From an uncultured Caulobacterales bacterium (GTDB lineage Bacteria > Pseudomonadota > Alphaproteobacteria > Caulobacterales > Maricaulaceae): a stretch of 35,900 nucleotides of DNA. The translations under genes were made by a program, and so were the position numbers. The notes beneath the pieces are model-generated. The model was not told the origin of the DNA and searched no databases. It was given only the letters and a program-made list of their open reading frames with translations. The stretch lies in assembly GCA_937965735.1 (NCBI GenBank), contig CALCKU010000133.1, positions 1 through 35,900 on the forward strand, given 5' to 3'. Every line of letters begins with the position of its first letter. The first letter of the stretch is position 1. Shown here one piece after another: positions 16,609-24,382 of the stretch.

Positions 16609-17844
16609 TTATTCAACCTGATATTTATTGCCAAAGACAAGGGCTGCAGAAATAGCCGCAGCGCCAAACTTCTCTTCTTTTGGTATAATACCGTCGCGAA
16701 TATAACGGAGCACATCGGCGTTCAATGACGCGGTCAAAGACCAATTCCAATATCGTAACACGGTTTGCGCTTTGTCTGTTGAAATCGAGTCATAGACGCG
16801 CATTACGCGCATAAAGTTTGGATGATCATTGCCTTCATCGTCATGTGTGGGCCGTTGCAAGCCCCGCCATAGACGGGCCATATCTTCACGTTTCAAACCA
16901 GGCGCTTTACACAAAATTGCAAGGGCTTCTCCGCCCTTATCGGTGATAATTTGTGCCCCGGTCGCCGGTTTAATCCCCGCCATGTAAGACAGCTCTTCAA
17001 CAAAGTTTCGAGACACGCCTTCTTTTTCCGCACGCTCAATCGCTTGCTCTAAACCTTCATATTCACTGCGGTCAATCGCAGCACGGTTTCTTTGACGCCG
17101 TTCAATAAATTGTAATGCTTTTCGAACACCCGCATCATCCCAACCTTCTGCAGCCGCTTTCGGAAAGAGGTCTGCACACGAATCTTGTAATACAGCGCGC
17201 GTGACGGCAAATCGATGTAATATTTTGCGTCTATTGGCTTCACTCGCCCACCAAAACATAGTGAGACCGTGCGAAGGTCTTAACTCTTCACGCTTGATAA
17301 GCAGTGTAACATATTTTTGATGGTTACGCGAAACATTCAAAATCCGTTGTAAAGCCGTCTCGGAGAAATGCGCGCCTTTATTGGCAAGCAAAGTCTCAAC
17401 CACTTCTTCTTCTAAGTACTGAACAATAATATCGACAACAGCGTCCGAAACTTTCCGTCTTTGCGCAATCACTTTGCGGTGCTTTGATGAAACTTTTTGA
17501 GAGATTTGTATTAAGTCGGAATCGGTCAAACTTCTACTGTTCTCAAGAACATGTTTGGCCACTTCAATTTTGTCTCTGGCCAATATAACGAGGATCGTTC
17601 GCGGGGCTTCATTGAGCATAACCAAACGCTTCGCCACGCTTTCGCGTAATTTCAAATCTGCGTCGCGTAGAAGCTCCACAAGTATATCACCCGCCATATG
17701 CCGTTCTTGCGGAGAGAGTTGAGAGGCCGGAATACAGATCACATCAGCAAGCCGCTTTGCCAATTGTCGACGGACAGTTGGTGTTTTAATCACCTCTGGA
17801 GGCGGGGCAGGTTGTGTGAGCTCTAGGGCTGTATTCGTTTGCAT
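16609..17844 (-). CDS. DUF2336 protein (HEAT-like helical repeat protein)
   Basis: 411 aa, all-helical and soluble. Residues about 25-230 show the DUF2336 (PF10098) pattern of degenerate HEAT-like units: 'LRDADLKLRESVAKRLVMLNEAPRTILVILARDKIEVAKHVLENSRSLTDSDLIQI' then 'SSKHRKVIAQRRKVSDAVVDIIVQYLEEEVVETLLANKGAHFSETALQRIL'. The C-terminal half (about 240-411) is another helical region without a motif I know. The role is unknown; such repeats normally make protein-protein scaffolds, and in alphaproteobacteria the family is widespread. The ATG has no clear ribosome-binding site. Divergent from oligopeptidase B. Confidence 0.8.
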   Translation of the reverse strand: MQTNTALELTQPAPPPEVIKTPTVRRQLAKRLADVICIPASQLSPQERHMAGDILVELLRDADLKLRESVAKRLVMLNEAPRTILVILARDKIEVAKHVLENSRSLTDSDLIQISQKVSSKHRKVIAQRRKVSDAVVDIIVQYLEEEVVETLLANKGAHFSETALQRILNVSRNHQKYVTLLIKREELRPSHGLTMFWWASEANRRKILHRFAVTRAVLQDSCADLFPKAAAEGWDDAGVRKALQFIERRQRNRAAIDRSEYEGLEQAIERAEKEGVSRNFVEELSYMAGIKPATGAQIITDKGGEALAILCKAPGLKREDMARLWRGLQRPTHDDEGNDHPNFMRVMRVYDSISTDKAQTVLRYWNWSLTASLNADVLRYIRDGIIPKEEKFGAAAISAALVFGNKYQVE

Positions 17845-17885
17845 GATTTGCAGGTAGCAGAACTTGCTTTACAAAAGGTTATCCC

Positions 17886-17901
17886 GTTAATCGGTATTAA
17901 C
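17886..17901. promoter_or_regulatory. Perfect inverted repeat GTTAAT-N4-ATTAAC between divergent genes
   Basis: A 6-bp perfect inverted repeat with a 4-nt spacer lies in the 143-nt region between the divergent DUF2336 and oligopeptidase B starts. It looks like an operator half-site pair. It is also TTAA-N6-TTAAC, one base short of the CtrA consensus spacing (N7). It is followed by TATAAA, a possible -10 element for the plus-strand gene. No experimental support. Confidence 0.35.
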
Positions 17902-17987
17902 TATAAAATGTCATTTATTGATTTATTTTTTGACGCACGCGTAAACCGTCTTATTGAGTGTCTTGAATTCATTATTTTGGAGACATC

Positions 17988-20207
17988 GTGGCCTTAGAAT
18001 CAAAAATCGCCTCTGCACCGCAAGCACAAAAACGCCCAAAGCCTATCACTCAGCACGGAGAAAAGCGATTTGACGATTATGCATGGCTTAAAGATGAAAA
18101 TTGGCAAGCGGTAATGCAAGACCCTTCAACGCTTTTAAATGATATTCGACACCATCTTGCGCTTGAAAATACCTATACTCAAAATGTGATGGCCCCATGC
18201 CTTGCCCTACGCGATGAAATCTTTGAAGAGATGAAAGGCCGACAAGAACCCGAGGACAGTTCAGTCCCTGTCATTGACGGGGCCTATGCCTATGGCCATG
18301 CGTATCGTACGGGTGACCAATATGGTGTTTATAAACAATTCGCAGTCGATACAAAAACACGGAAAATTAGCGAAACTTCGATTGATATTTTAGACGCCGA
18401 TGCAATCGCTAAGTCTGCCTATTTATTACAACTGGCAAAGCAGAAAGATAAAGAAAACCCAGATGAGGGACAGTCAGGCGGGCCTAATGAGGCGCAGAAT
18501 ACGCCTAAGAAATATTTTGACCTAGGGTCGGTAGCCCATAGCCCTTGTCATAAATGGCTCGCCTATTCTTTAGACCTGAACGGCTCTGAATCTTATGAAA
18601 TCTTTGTCAAACCCATGGACAGTTCTGCACACTCTCTTAATGAAGCGAAACCGCGCGCGTCGATGATTACAAAAAGCACGGGCAGTGTTGAATGGGCGGC
18701 AGATTCAAAGACAATTTTCTGGGTGGAGCGCGACGAAAATCAACGCCCTGATTCAGTCTATTGCCAAAATATTTTTGATCCACAAAGCCAAGCTAAATGT
18801 ATTTACAAAGAAAACGATCCGGGATTTTTCGTCTCTATTTCTGAAAGTGAAACGGGTCAATTTCTAGAAATTAGCGCACACAACCACACGACTTCCGAAA
18901 TCCATCTTGTCCCGCGAAACGCACCGCTAACCCCGCCTCAATGCGTTACCTCGCGCCAAGACGGTATAGAATATAGCGTGCACGAACACGGTTCTGATTT
19001 TTACATTTTGACGAATGCCCACGGGGCGACTGAATTTCAGATTATGAAATGTCCACAAAACGTAACGCATTTTGAAAATTGGTCGCCTTATATCGCGCAG
19101 ACGCCCGGTGTTTTAATCCTTGCGATTGAAACCTACGCACATTTTTTAGTCCGGCTCATTCGTGAAAACGCCCTACCCAAAATCATCATTCGCGATATGC
19201 GAACCTCAGAAGAGCACGAAATCTCTATGCCTGAAAGCGCTTACGCTTTGGGCCTAAGAGGCGGTTATGAATATGATACCCCCTGGCTTCGTATAAGCTA
19301 TTCCTCTCCCACAACGCCCACCCAGATTTTTGATTATAATATGGAAACGCGGTCACGTGTTTTATTGAAGACACAATCCATCCCAAGTGGACACAGCCCA
19401 GAACATTATCAAACGGAACGTATTTCAATAACGGCTCGGGACGGTGCGGAAATCCCAGTTACACTCTTGTACCGAAAAGGCTTAACACGAGACGGGAAAG
19501 CCCCGCTTCTGCTCTACGGATACGGCTCTTACGGGATTACGATTTCCGCCAGTTTCCGGACTGCACCCCTGTCTTTAATTGACCGCGGTTTTGTTTATGC
19601 CATTGCCCATATTCGAGGCAGCGAAGCGAAAGGGCATCAATGGTATCTGGACGGGAAATTAGATAAAAAACCCAATACATTTCACGATTTTATTGATGTT
19701 GGACAGGGGCTCTGCACACTTAATTACACACAAAGAGGCCGCATTATCGCTCAAGGCGGTTCGGCAGGCGGTATGCTCGTTGGCGCGGCCCTTAATCTTG
19801 ATCCAGAATTGTTTGGCGGCGTCATTGCGGCGGTGCCTTTTGTTGATGTCTTGAATACAATGAGCGATTCCAGCCTCCCCCTCACGCCGCCAGAATGGCC
19901 AGAATGGGGCAATCCATTGGAGGATTTGACCGCTTACACCCTCATCAAAAGTTATTCACCCTATGATAATGTGGTAAAGCGCGAGTACCCGCCCGTTTTA
20001 ATCACGGCAGGGCTCACCGATCCTCGCGTCACATATTGGGAACCCGCGAAATGGGCCGTAAAGCTTCGTGACCACCAAACAGGCCCCGCCCCTATTCTTC
20101 TGAAAACGAATATGGACGCTGGTCACCAAGGTGAATCGGGGCGCTATGATAGTCTCAAGGAATTAGCGTTCGAATATGCCTTTGCCGTTACAATTGGCAA
20201 AGGGTAG
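17988..20207 (+). CDS. ptrB: Oligopeptidase B / prolyl oligopeptidase family S9A peptidase
   Basis: 739 aa. A serine peptidase that normally cleaves short peptides after Arg/Lys in the cytoplasm; no signal peptide is seen. An N-terminal beta-propeller (about 1-450) is followed by an alpha/beta-hydrolase domain. Catalytic triad candidates are Ser592 in QGGSAGGML, Asp678 in TDPRVTYWEPAKW and His713 in DAGHQGES. 'LLLYGYGSYG' and 'IAHIRGSEAKGHQWYLDGKL' are oligopeptidase B hallmarks. Slightly longer than usual because of a hydrophilic insertion (KQKDKENPDEGQSGGPNEAQNTPKK) in the propeller. The start is GTG with GGAG 6 nt upstream. A bidirectional terminator lies about 390 nt downstream. Confidence 0.93.
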   Translation: MALESKIASAPQAQKRPKPITQHGEKRFDDYAWLKDENWQAVMQDPSTLLNDIRHHLALENTYTQNVMAPCLALRDEIFEEMKGRQEPEDSSVPVIDGAYAYGHAYRTGDQYGVYKQFAVDTKTRKISETSIDILDADAIAKSAYLLQLAKQKDKENPDEGQSGGPNEAQNTPKKYFDLGSVAHSPCHKWLAYSLDLNGSESYEIFVKPMDSSAHSLNEAKPRASMITKSTGSVEWAADSKTIFWVERDENQRPDSVYCQNIFDPQSQAKCIYKENDPGFFVSISESETGQFLEISAHNHTTSEIHLVPRNAPLTPPQCVTSRQDGIEYSVHEHGSDFYILTNAHGATEFQIMKCPQNVTHFENWSPYIAQTPGVLILAIETYAHFLVRLIRENALPKIIIRDMRTSEEHEISMPESAYALGLRGGYEYDTPWLRISYSSPTTPTQIFDYNMETRSRVLLKTQSIPSGHSPEHYQTERISITARDGAEIPVTLLYRKGLTRDGKAPLLLYGYGSYGITISASFRTAPLSLIDRGFVYAIAHIRGSEAKGHQWYLDGKLDKKPNTFHDFIDVGQGLCTLNYTQRGRIIAQGGSAGGMLVGAALNLDPELFGGVIAAVPFVDVLNTMSDSSLPLTPPEWPEWGNPLEDLTAYTLIKSYSPYDNVVKREYPPVLITAGLTDPRVTYWEPAKWAVKLRDHQTGPAPILLKTNMDAGHQGESGRYDSLKELAFEYAFAVTIGKG

Positions 20208-20592
20208 AGGCTCTTTTTTCAGCGGGAGGCTAAGCCCCCCGTTTCCAAGTGAAACGTTATTTTCAGCGAAACGTAAATCGCCAAATTTTACATGTGGTAA
20301 GGATCCAATTTTCACCAGAAGGCATATTTGGACTCACCCCTTTGCGGCGCTTTTTTTCAGTTCGAAATGTCCCAAGTCGTATTCGGTTCACATTGGTTTC
20401 AAATAAACATCTTAATGGATGGCACAAACTTAAGGAAGTCTGCAAATTTAATGGGTCGCACAGATTTAAGGGCTGCGTAAACCAAATGGGACACGCCAAT
20501 TTAAGGGGATTCGTAATATTAACGAAATCTCGAAACTTAATTACGCGAAAATGATCAAAGCCGTTTCCATTAAACTATGGCCTCAAAGGCCC
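20208..20592. other. Convergent intergenic region with degenerate ~35-nt repeats, no gene seen
   Basis: Between the ends of ptrB and the TPR gene. The three ORFs in the track here overlap each other and have no family-like sequence. Three imperfect units centred on a TTTAAGG/CTTAAGG core (cores at about 20430, 20465 and 20501, spacing about 35-36 nt) suggest an eroded tandem repeat. 'TTTTCAGCG/TTTTTCAG' also recurs. It may be decayed DNA. Confidence 0.4.
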
Positions 20593-20620
20593 AAAAAAAC
20601 CCGCAAAAAGCGGGTTTTTT
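20593..20620. terminator. Bidirectional rho-independent terminator
   Basis: A7-CCCGC-AAAAA-GCGGG-T6: a perfect GC stem flanked by an A-tract and a T-tract, so it should work in both directions. It sits between the convergent ptrB (+) and TPR gene (-), 37 nt from the TPR stop, and would end the TonB operon transcript. Confidence 0.92.
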
Positions 20621-20656
20621 ATTATACTTAACTGTAAAAAGCGCGGTGAGTTAATT

Positions 20657-22162
20657 TCAGTCTTCGCCCACTTTTACGCGGTAAATGCTGTCGTATTTTT
20701 CGAGGAATTGTTCACAATTTTGGTCTTCTAATTTGAAACCACCTGTGAAAATTTCAGCATCATAAGCTTGCTTGATCTTGATAAAGCAAAGCTCACGTTC
20801 TGTACTCAATTCAAATTCACAACGGTTCTCAACCGCTTGGGCTTCTGCCTTGATGAAAGACATCCATTTTTTAGAGTTTCCGCCTTCACGCGAAGACGCT
20901 GGAACATTTTGAAACGCCGCCAAAGCCCGGTCACGTTTTACAGCACGAGGGGTTTGATCCCGCATTTCTTGCGTAGTGCCTTTACAGCTCGGACGCTCTT
21001 CAGCTTGTGCACTTTCATAACGGCAGGTTCCGATCAACATCCACGCTTTACCCGCGTCAAAACCGAGATCAATCGCTTTTTTAAATGCGTTTTCTGCTTT
21101 TACACATTGGCCTTCATTATAAAGCGCTTCACCCAAATCGGCATAAAGCTTATTATTGCTTGAAGCAGACGCCGCTTTTTCAAGAATAGGAATAGCGCGC
21201 TTATATTCTCGTGCTTGGCGAAATAAATCCGATAATTGCACAAGCTTTTCGGAACTCTGCGCAATACGTCCCGAATTCATTTCCTGTTCAAGAATTTGAG
21301 CCGCTTGAAAAGGCATGTCGTAAAAGCTGTAATACTGAACCACTTTCATAAGGTCAGATTCAGAGTTAAGCGCACCGCCAAGATAAAGCATTTTAGTAAC
21401 TTCGAAAGCCTCTTGTTCACGCCCACCATTCGCAAGCATGGAAGCCCAAGCATCCCAAAGCGTCTTATCTTCAGGCCAACGATTAATCATTTGCTTAACA
21501 ATATCCGCCTGTTTTCCGGGCTGTCCAAGATTATTGTATAAGAAGTTTAAAAGGTCGAAATGCTTGCGCTCTTTCGGTGAGGCTTGGTCAAACCATTTTT
21601 TAGCCCAAGGCAAGGCGCGAGAATAATTATCAGATTGCACCCAAGCTTGAGTCAACATCTCAACATATTGTGGCTTTTGCTGCCCCCCATTATTGAGGTA
21701 ATTTTCGAGACGTTGCGCCCCATCAGCATATTGCCCATTGGCGATCAAAAGCTGGGCGACATTGACCCGCAAAGAATCCGCTTCATTGGGTAATAACCCC
21801 CCCGAATTAATAGAATTCTCAAATGCAGAAATGGCAGGGCCATATTGATTTAACTCATAATATGAGGCCCCTTGCATTTGATAAATCGTTGCACGCTCAT
21901 AAGCATTGAGCGGGTTGATCGAAAGGGCTTCATTGAGCTTTGATAAGGCTGCGCTGTGTTGGTTTGAATTGATAAGCGTTAGAGCCTCATTCACAACCGC
22001 ACCCGCTTTAGAAGAGAACTGACGCCCTTCACTTGGCGCCGCATCAGAACTGTTTCTTTGCGCATTCGCGTCAGAAACCAAAGAGACAGAAAGTGCACCC
22101 GTCATCGCCATAGCGAGCATTGATGTAGTCAAAAAATGTTTAAAAGAGGACTTTGTTTTCAC
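20657..22162 (-). CDS. Exported tetratricopeptide-repeat protein of the TonB system
   Basis: 501 aa. A signal peptide is visible (cleavage after Ala34, ANA|QR). The mature protein is a helical solenoid of TPR-like repeats (e.g. 'ALSINPLNAYERATIYQMQGASYYELNQYGPAISAFENSI', 'AKWFDQASPKERKHFDLLNFLYNNLGQPGKQADIV', 'KLYADLGEALYNEGQCVKAENAFKKAIDLG') and a Cys-containing C-terminal part (about 375-500). Last gene of the TonB/ExbBD cluster. A TPR gene is a regular member of the Vibrio TonB2-TtpC type clusters, where it is thought to assist transport; the exact role is unknown. The start is GTG at 22162 with GGAG about 9 nt upstream. Separated from tonB by 139 nt containing two hairpins. Confidence 0.88.
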   Translation of the reverse strand: MKTKSSFKHFLTTSMLAMAMTGALSVSLVSDANAQRNSSDAAPSEGRQFSSKAGAVVNEALTLINSNQHSAALSKLNEALSINPLNAYERATIYQMQGASYYELNQYGPAISAFENSINSGGLLPNEADSLRVNVAQLLIANGQYADGAQRLENYLNNGGQQKPQYVEMLTQAWVQSDNYSRALPWAKKWFDQASPKERKHFDLLNFLYNNLGQPGKQADIVKQMINRWPEDKTLWDAWASMLANGGREQEAFEVTKMLYLGGALNSESDLMKVVQYYSFYDMPFQAAQILEQEMNSGRIAQSSEKLVQLSDLFRQAREYKRAIPILEKAASASSNNKLYADLGEALYNEGQCVKAENAFKKAIDLGFDAGKAWMLIGTCRYESAQAEERPSCKGTTQEMRDQTPRAVKRDRALAAFQNVPASSREGGNSKKWMSFIKAEAQAVENRCEFELSTERELCFIKIKQAYDAEIFTGGFKLEDQNCEQFLEKYDSIYRVKVGED

Positions 22163-22192
22163 GAGTCATGTCTCCTGTATAGTTATAATGTC

Positions 22193-22212
22193 TGGTTATT
22201 TCAAAATAACCA
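22193..22212. promoter_or_regulatory. Perfect palindrome upstream of the TPR gene
   Basis: TGGTTATTT-CA-AAATAACCA, a 9-bp perfect inverted repeat with a 2-nt centre, 30 nt upstream of the GTG start of the TPR gene. It could be an operator for an internal promoter or an mRNA hairpin in the leader. Confidence 0.5.
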
Positions 22213-22225
22213 TCACAGTTCTAAA

Positions 22226-22259
22226 TCACCTCAACCCCCAAGCTGTCGAGTTGAGATGA
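22226..22259 (-). promoter_or_regulatory. Intercistronic stem-loop between tonB and the TPR gene
   Basis: On the transcribed strand TCATCTCAAC pairs with GTTGAGGTGA (10 bp, one T-G wobble) across a 14-nt loop (TCGACAGCTTGGGG). No U-tract follows, so it is not a standard terminator. An mRNA-stabilising or processing hairpin is likely. Confidence 0.45.
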
Positions 22260-22301
22260 TTGAAATATTTGGCCGTATCAACGGATTAGCCACGTCAATA
22301 T

Positions 22302-22931
22302 TTACTCAGGAATAATTTTCCCGCGCTCATCTGTAAGACGATACGTCACCTTATTTTCAACACCTGACATAGAGACAGACCGTCCATCCACAATTTTGGG
22401 ATTAAACTTCCACTTTTGTACAGATTTAATCGTGGAGCGCTCAAATATATTCGATGTGCAATATGTTGTCGTGACATTAAAAGGCTGACCTTCAGGACTC
22501 ACATCAAAACGGACTTTACAATGTCCAGATTTCTCGGCACGTGGCGGCATGATTGGCGGTATCCGCACAAGCGGTTGCGCGTCACGATCACTCACTTGAA
22601 TTTTAAAGCTCTGTCGATCGATTTTTGGCGGCTCAAAATCTGGAATCGCCCCTTCCATTGACGCAATCGCAACAGCGGGCTGTGCCGCCTGTTGACGTTC
22701 GATTTGCGGCGGCGGAGGCGGCGTTATAACCTTTTTGACCTTATCAATTTTAGTCTCACGGACAACGACTTTAATATCTTCCACAGTCGGGTTAATATCA
22801 AAATTTGCTGACGCCACTTTCTCTTGTGGCTTAAATTCACCCGCAATCAAAATCATCATAACAATAAAAAGACCAACAGTGACCAGCGCGGCAAATGGTA
22901 TGCCTAAGAACCAACGTATCAAACTACCCAT
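22302..22931 (-). CDS. tonB: TonB-family energy transducer
   Basis: 209 aa. An N-terminal membrane anchor (about 10-33, FAALVTVGLFIVMMILIAG) is followed by a short proline-rich spacer (ITPPPPPQIERQQ) and a C-terminal TonB domain (about 115-205: 'CKVRFDVSPEGQPFNVTTTYCTSNIFERSTIKSVQKWKFNPKIVDGR'). It passes proton-motive-force energy from the ExbB/ExbD complex to outer-membrane receptors. The short spacer and the order of neighbours match TonB2-type proteins. Two cysteines in the C-terminal domain could form a periplasmic disulfide. The ATG has AGGAG 8 nt upstream and lies 11 nt after the second exbD. Confidence 0.92.
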   Translation of the reverse strand: MGSLIRWFLGIPFAALVTVGLFIVMMILIAGEFKPQEKVASANFDINPTVEDIKVVVRETKIDKVKKVITPPPPPQIERQQAAQPAVAIASMEGAIPDFEPPKIDRQSFKIQVSDRDAQPLVRIPPIMPPRAEKSGHCKVRFDVSPEGQPFNVTTTYCTSNIFERSTIKSVQKWKFNPKIVDGRSVSMSGVENKVTYRLTDERGKIIPE

Positions 22932-22942
22932 AATACAGTCTC

Positions 22943-23338
22943 CTAATTCGTCGCAACACGCGTTGCGATACCCATTTCAGTCATCATTGACTGAACTTCC
23001 ATCACAGCGCCAACTTCGGCAGCACGATCCCCAATGATTTCACCTTGTGCCTTTGGGTTTTCATCTTTCATAGACTGAATAACAGGACGGACCTCATTCA
23101 ATTCATAAGGACGCTTATCAATCCACACCTCATTATTACTACTAATCGCAACAATAATGGTGGGATCCCATTTGACATCCGTATTCGCATCAGGGCGGTT
23201 GGGATCAATACCGGGGGTTTTCACAAAAACTGATGTCACAATGAAAAAGATAAGGAGAATAAAAACAACATCCAACATGGGTGTCATGTTTAATTCGGTA
23301 TCTTCATCCTCGATAACTGTACGACTACGTCTTCCCAT
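22943..23338 (-). CDS. exbD: ExbD/TolR-family proton channel subunit (paralogue 2)
   Basis: 131 aa. A short cytoplasmic N-terminus, one helix (MTPMLDVVFILLIFFIVTSVF) with the essential membrane Asp in MLDVVF, then a periplasmic domain with 'RPYELNEVRPVIQSM'. It partners with ExbB to use the proton gradient. It differs from the adjacent ExbD paralogue (no polyproline loop), so the two may form a mixed dimer or serve two complexes. AAGG lies 7 nt before the ATG. An 85-nt gap with a 9-bp stem-loop separates it from the first exbD. Confidence 0.92.
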   Translation of the reverse strand: MGRRSRTVIEDEDTELNMTPMLDVVFILLIFFIVTSVFVKTPGIDPNRPDANTDVKWDPTIIVAISSNNEVWIDKRPYELNEVRPVIQSMKDENPKAQGEIIGDRAAEVGAVMEVQSMMTEMGIATRVATN

Positions 23339-23368
23339 AATGTTACCTTATTACATTTATTGAGTAAA

Positions 23369-23399
23369 CACAAGCGGCGCATTATTGTAACCGCTTGTG
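23369..23399. promoter_or_regulatory. Perfect 9-bp stem-loop between the two exbD genes
   Basis: CACAAGCGG ... CCGCTTGTG, a perfect 9-bp inverted repeat with a 13-nt loop, fills much of the 85-nt gap between the two exbD genes. No strong U-tract follows on the transcribed strand (TTTACTC), so it may be a partial attenuator or an RNase-protecting hairpin that sets the ratio of the upstream and downstream gene products. Confidence 0.6.
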
Positions 23400-23423
23400 A
23401 CAAATTTTATCCGCTAAGTTGTC

Positions 23424-23825
23424 CTAAACAACTTCGATTTTTGACTGAAGACCCGCTGTATCAAGCTCATCTTTTAACAAGACCAAAACCTGGTGCCGCG
23501 CCGCTTTGTCAATCCGAAGAATGACATTCGCGCCTGGCTTATCAGCCAATAAACGCTCAACATCCAAAATTACGCGGTCACATTCTGTCCTACGATTATC
23601 AACTGAACACGTACTTTTACCATCGACATAGATTGTAATCGCTGGCTTTGAAGGGGCATCAGGCTGATCAGGCGGAGGCGGAGGCGGTTGTGTAAGATCA
23701 ATACCGCGCTCATCCAAGAACGTCGCTGTTACGATAAAGAAGATCAACATGATAAACACGATGTCGAGCATCGGTGTCATGTCTACATCGGCCTCATCAC
23801 TGCCTTTACTACGACGTCGTCTCAT
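23424..23825 (-). CDS. exbD: ExbD/TolR-family proton channel subunit (paralogue 1)
   Basis: 133 aa. The ExbD helix MTPMLDIVFIMLIFFIVTATF carries the conserved Asp. It is followed by an unusual polyproline loop (TQPPPPPPDQPDAPSKP) and a periplasmic domain containing two cysteines (STCSVDNRRTECDRV). The N-terminus is strongly basic (MRRRRSKG). The ATG overlaps the exbB stop by 4 nt (ATGA), so it is translationally coupled to exbB and is probably its main partner. Confidence 0.93.
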   Translation of the reverse strand: MRRRRSKGSDEADVDMTPMLDIVFIMLIFFIVTATFLDERGIDLTQPPPPPPDQPDAPSKPAITIYVDGKSTCSVDNRRTECDRVILDVERLLADKPGANVILRIDKAARHQVLVLLKDELDTAGLQSKIEVV

Positions 23826-24355
23826 TGCTCAAACTCCAACTCTTCTGCAAACTTTGCGGTTTCACGCTTACTTCGGCGATCCAACTGGTTAGAGAAAAAC
23901 AAGCCAGACAAAGCCGAAACCATACCCGCCATTGTCGGAATCGTCGCCTTAAAGACGCCGCCCGCCATCAGGCGTGCATTCGAGGAACCCGACAGAGCCA
24001 TCACATCAAACACTTCAATCATGCCTGTAACCGTGCCTAAAAGACCTAATAAAGGCGCAATTGCGACGAGGGTTTTAATGATACCAACATTTTGGTCTGT
24101 CTTAAACTTGATCTGCGAGATCATTTCATCACGGATAGCATGCGCTTTCCAAGATGTCTTATCACTGCGACCGACCCATTCCGATTTAAACCGTTTCTTC
24201 GCGGGTCTGTGTGCAAAGAAATAATACGCGTATCTTTCCAGTATAAAGGTCCACATTACAAATGTAGCGATCATAATCACAAAGAGCACGTTGCCACCGG
24301 TCCCCAAGAATTCTTGGAGACCATTATAGGCATTTACGGGATTTAGATATTCCAT
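23822..24355 (-). CDS. exbB: ExbB/TolQ-family proton channel subunit
   Basis: 177 aa with three helices. The MotA/TolQ/ExbB signature 'IKTLVAIAPLLGLLGTVTGMIEVFDVMALSGSSNARLMAGGVFKATIPTMAGMVSALSGLFF' is clear. It forms the pentameric inner-membrane proton channel energising TonB. It is short, without the N-terminal periplasmic extension carried by the upstream TtpC-like paralogue. AGGAAGGG precedes the ATG. Confidence 0.94.
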   Translation of the reverse strand: MEYLNPVNAYNGLQEFLGTGGNVLFVIMIATFVMWTFILERYAYYFFAHRPAKKRFKSEWVGRSDKTSWKAHAIRDEMISQIKFKTDQNVGIIKTLVAIAPLLGLLGTVTGMIEVFDVMALSGSSNARLMAGGVFKATIPTMAGMVSALSGLFFSNQLDRRSKRETAKFAEELEFEQ

Positions 24356-24382
24356 GGAATTCTACCCTTCCTACTTAAGTGA

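Noticed and set aside
20249-20554. 101-aa plus-strand ORF in the ptrB-TPR spacer
   Set aside because: Overlaps two other ORFs, no ribosome-binding site, no family-like sequence; its apparent internal similarity comes from the degenerate 35-nt DNA repeat.
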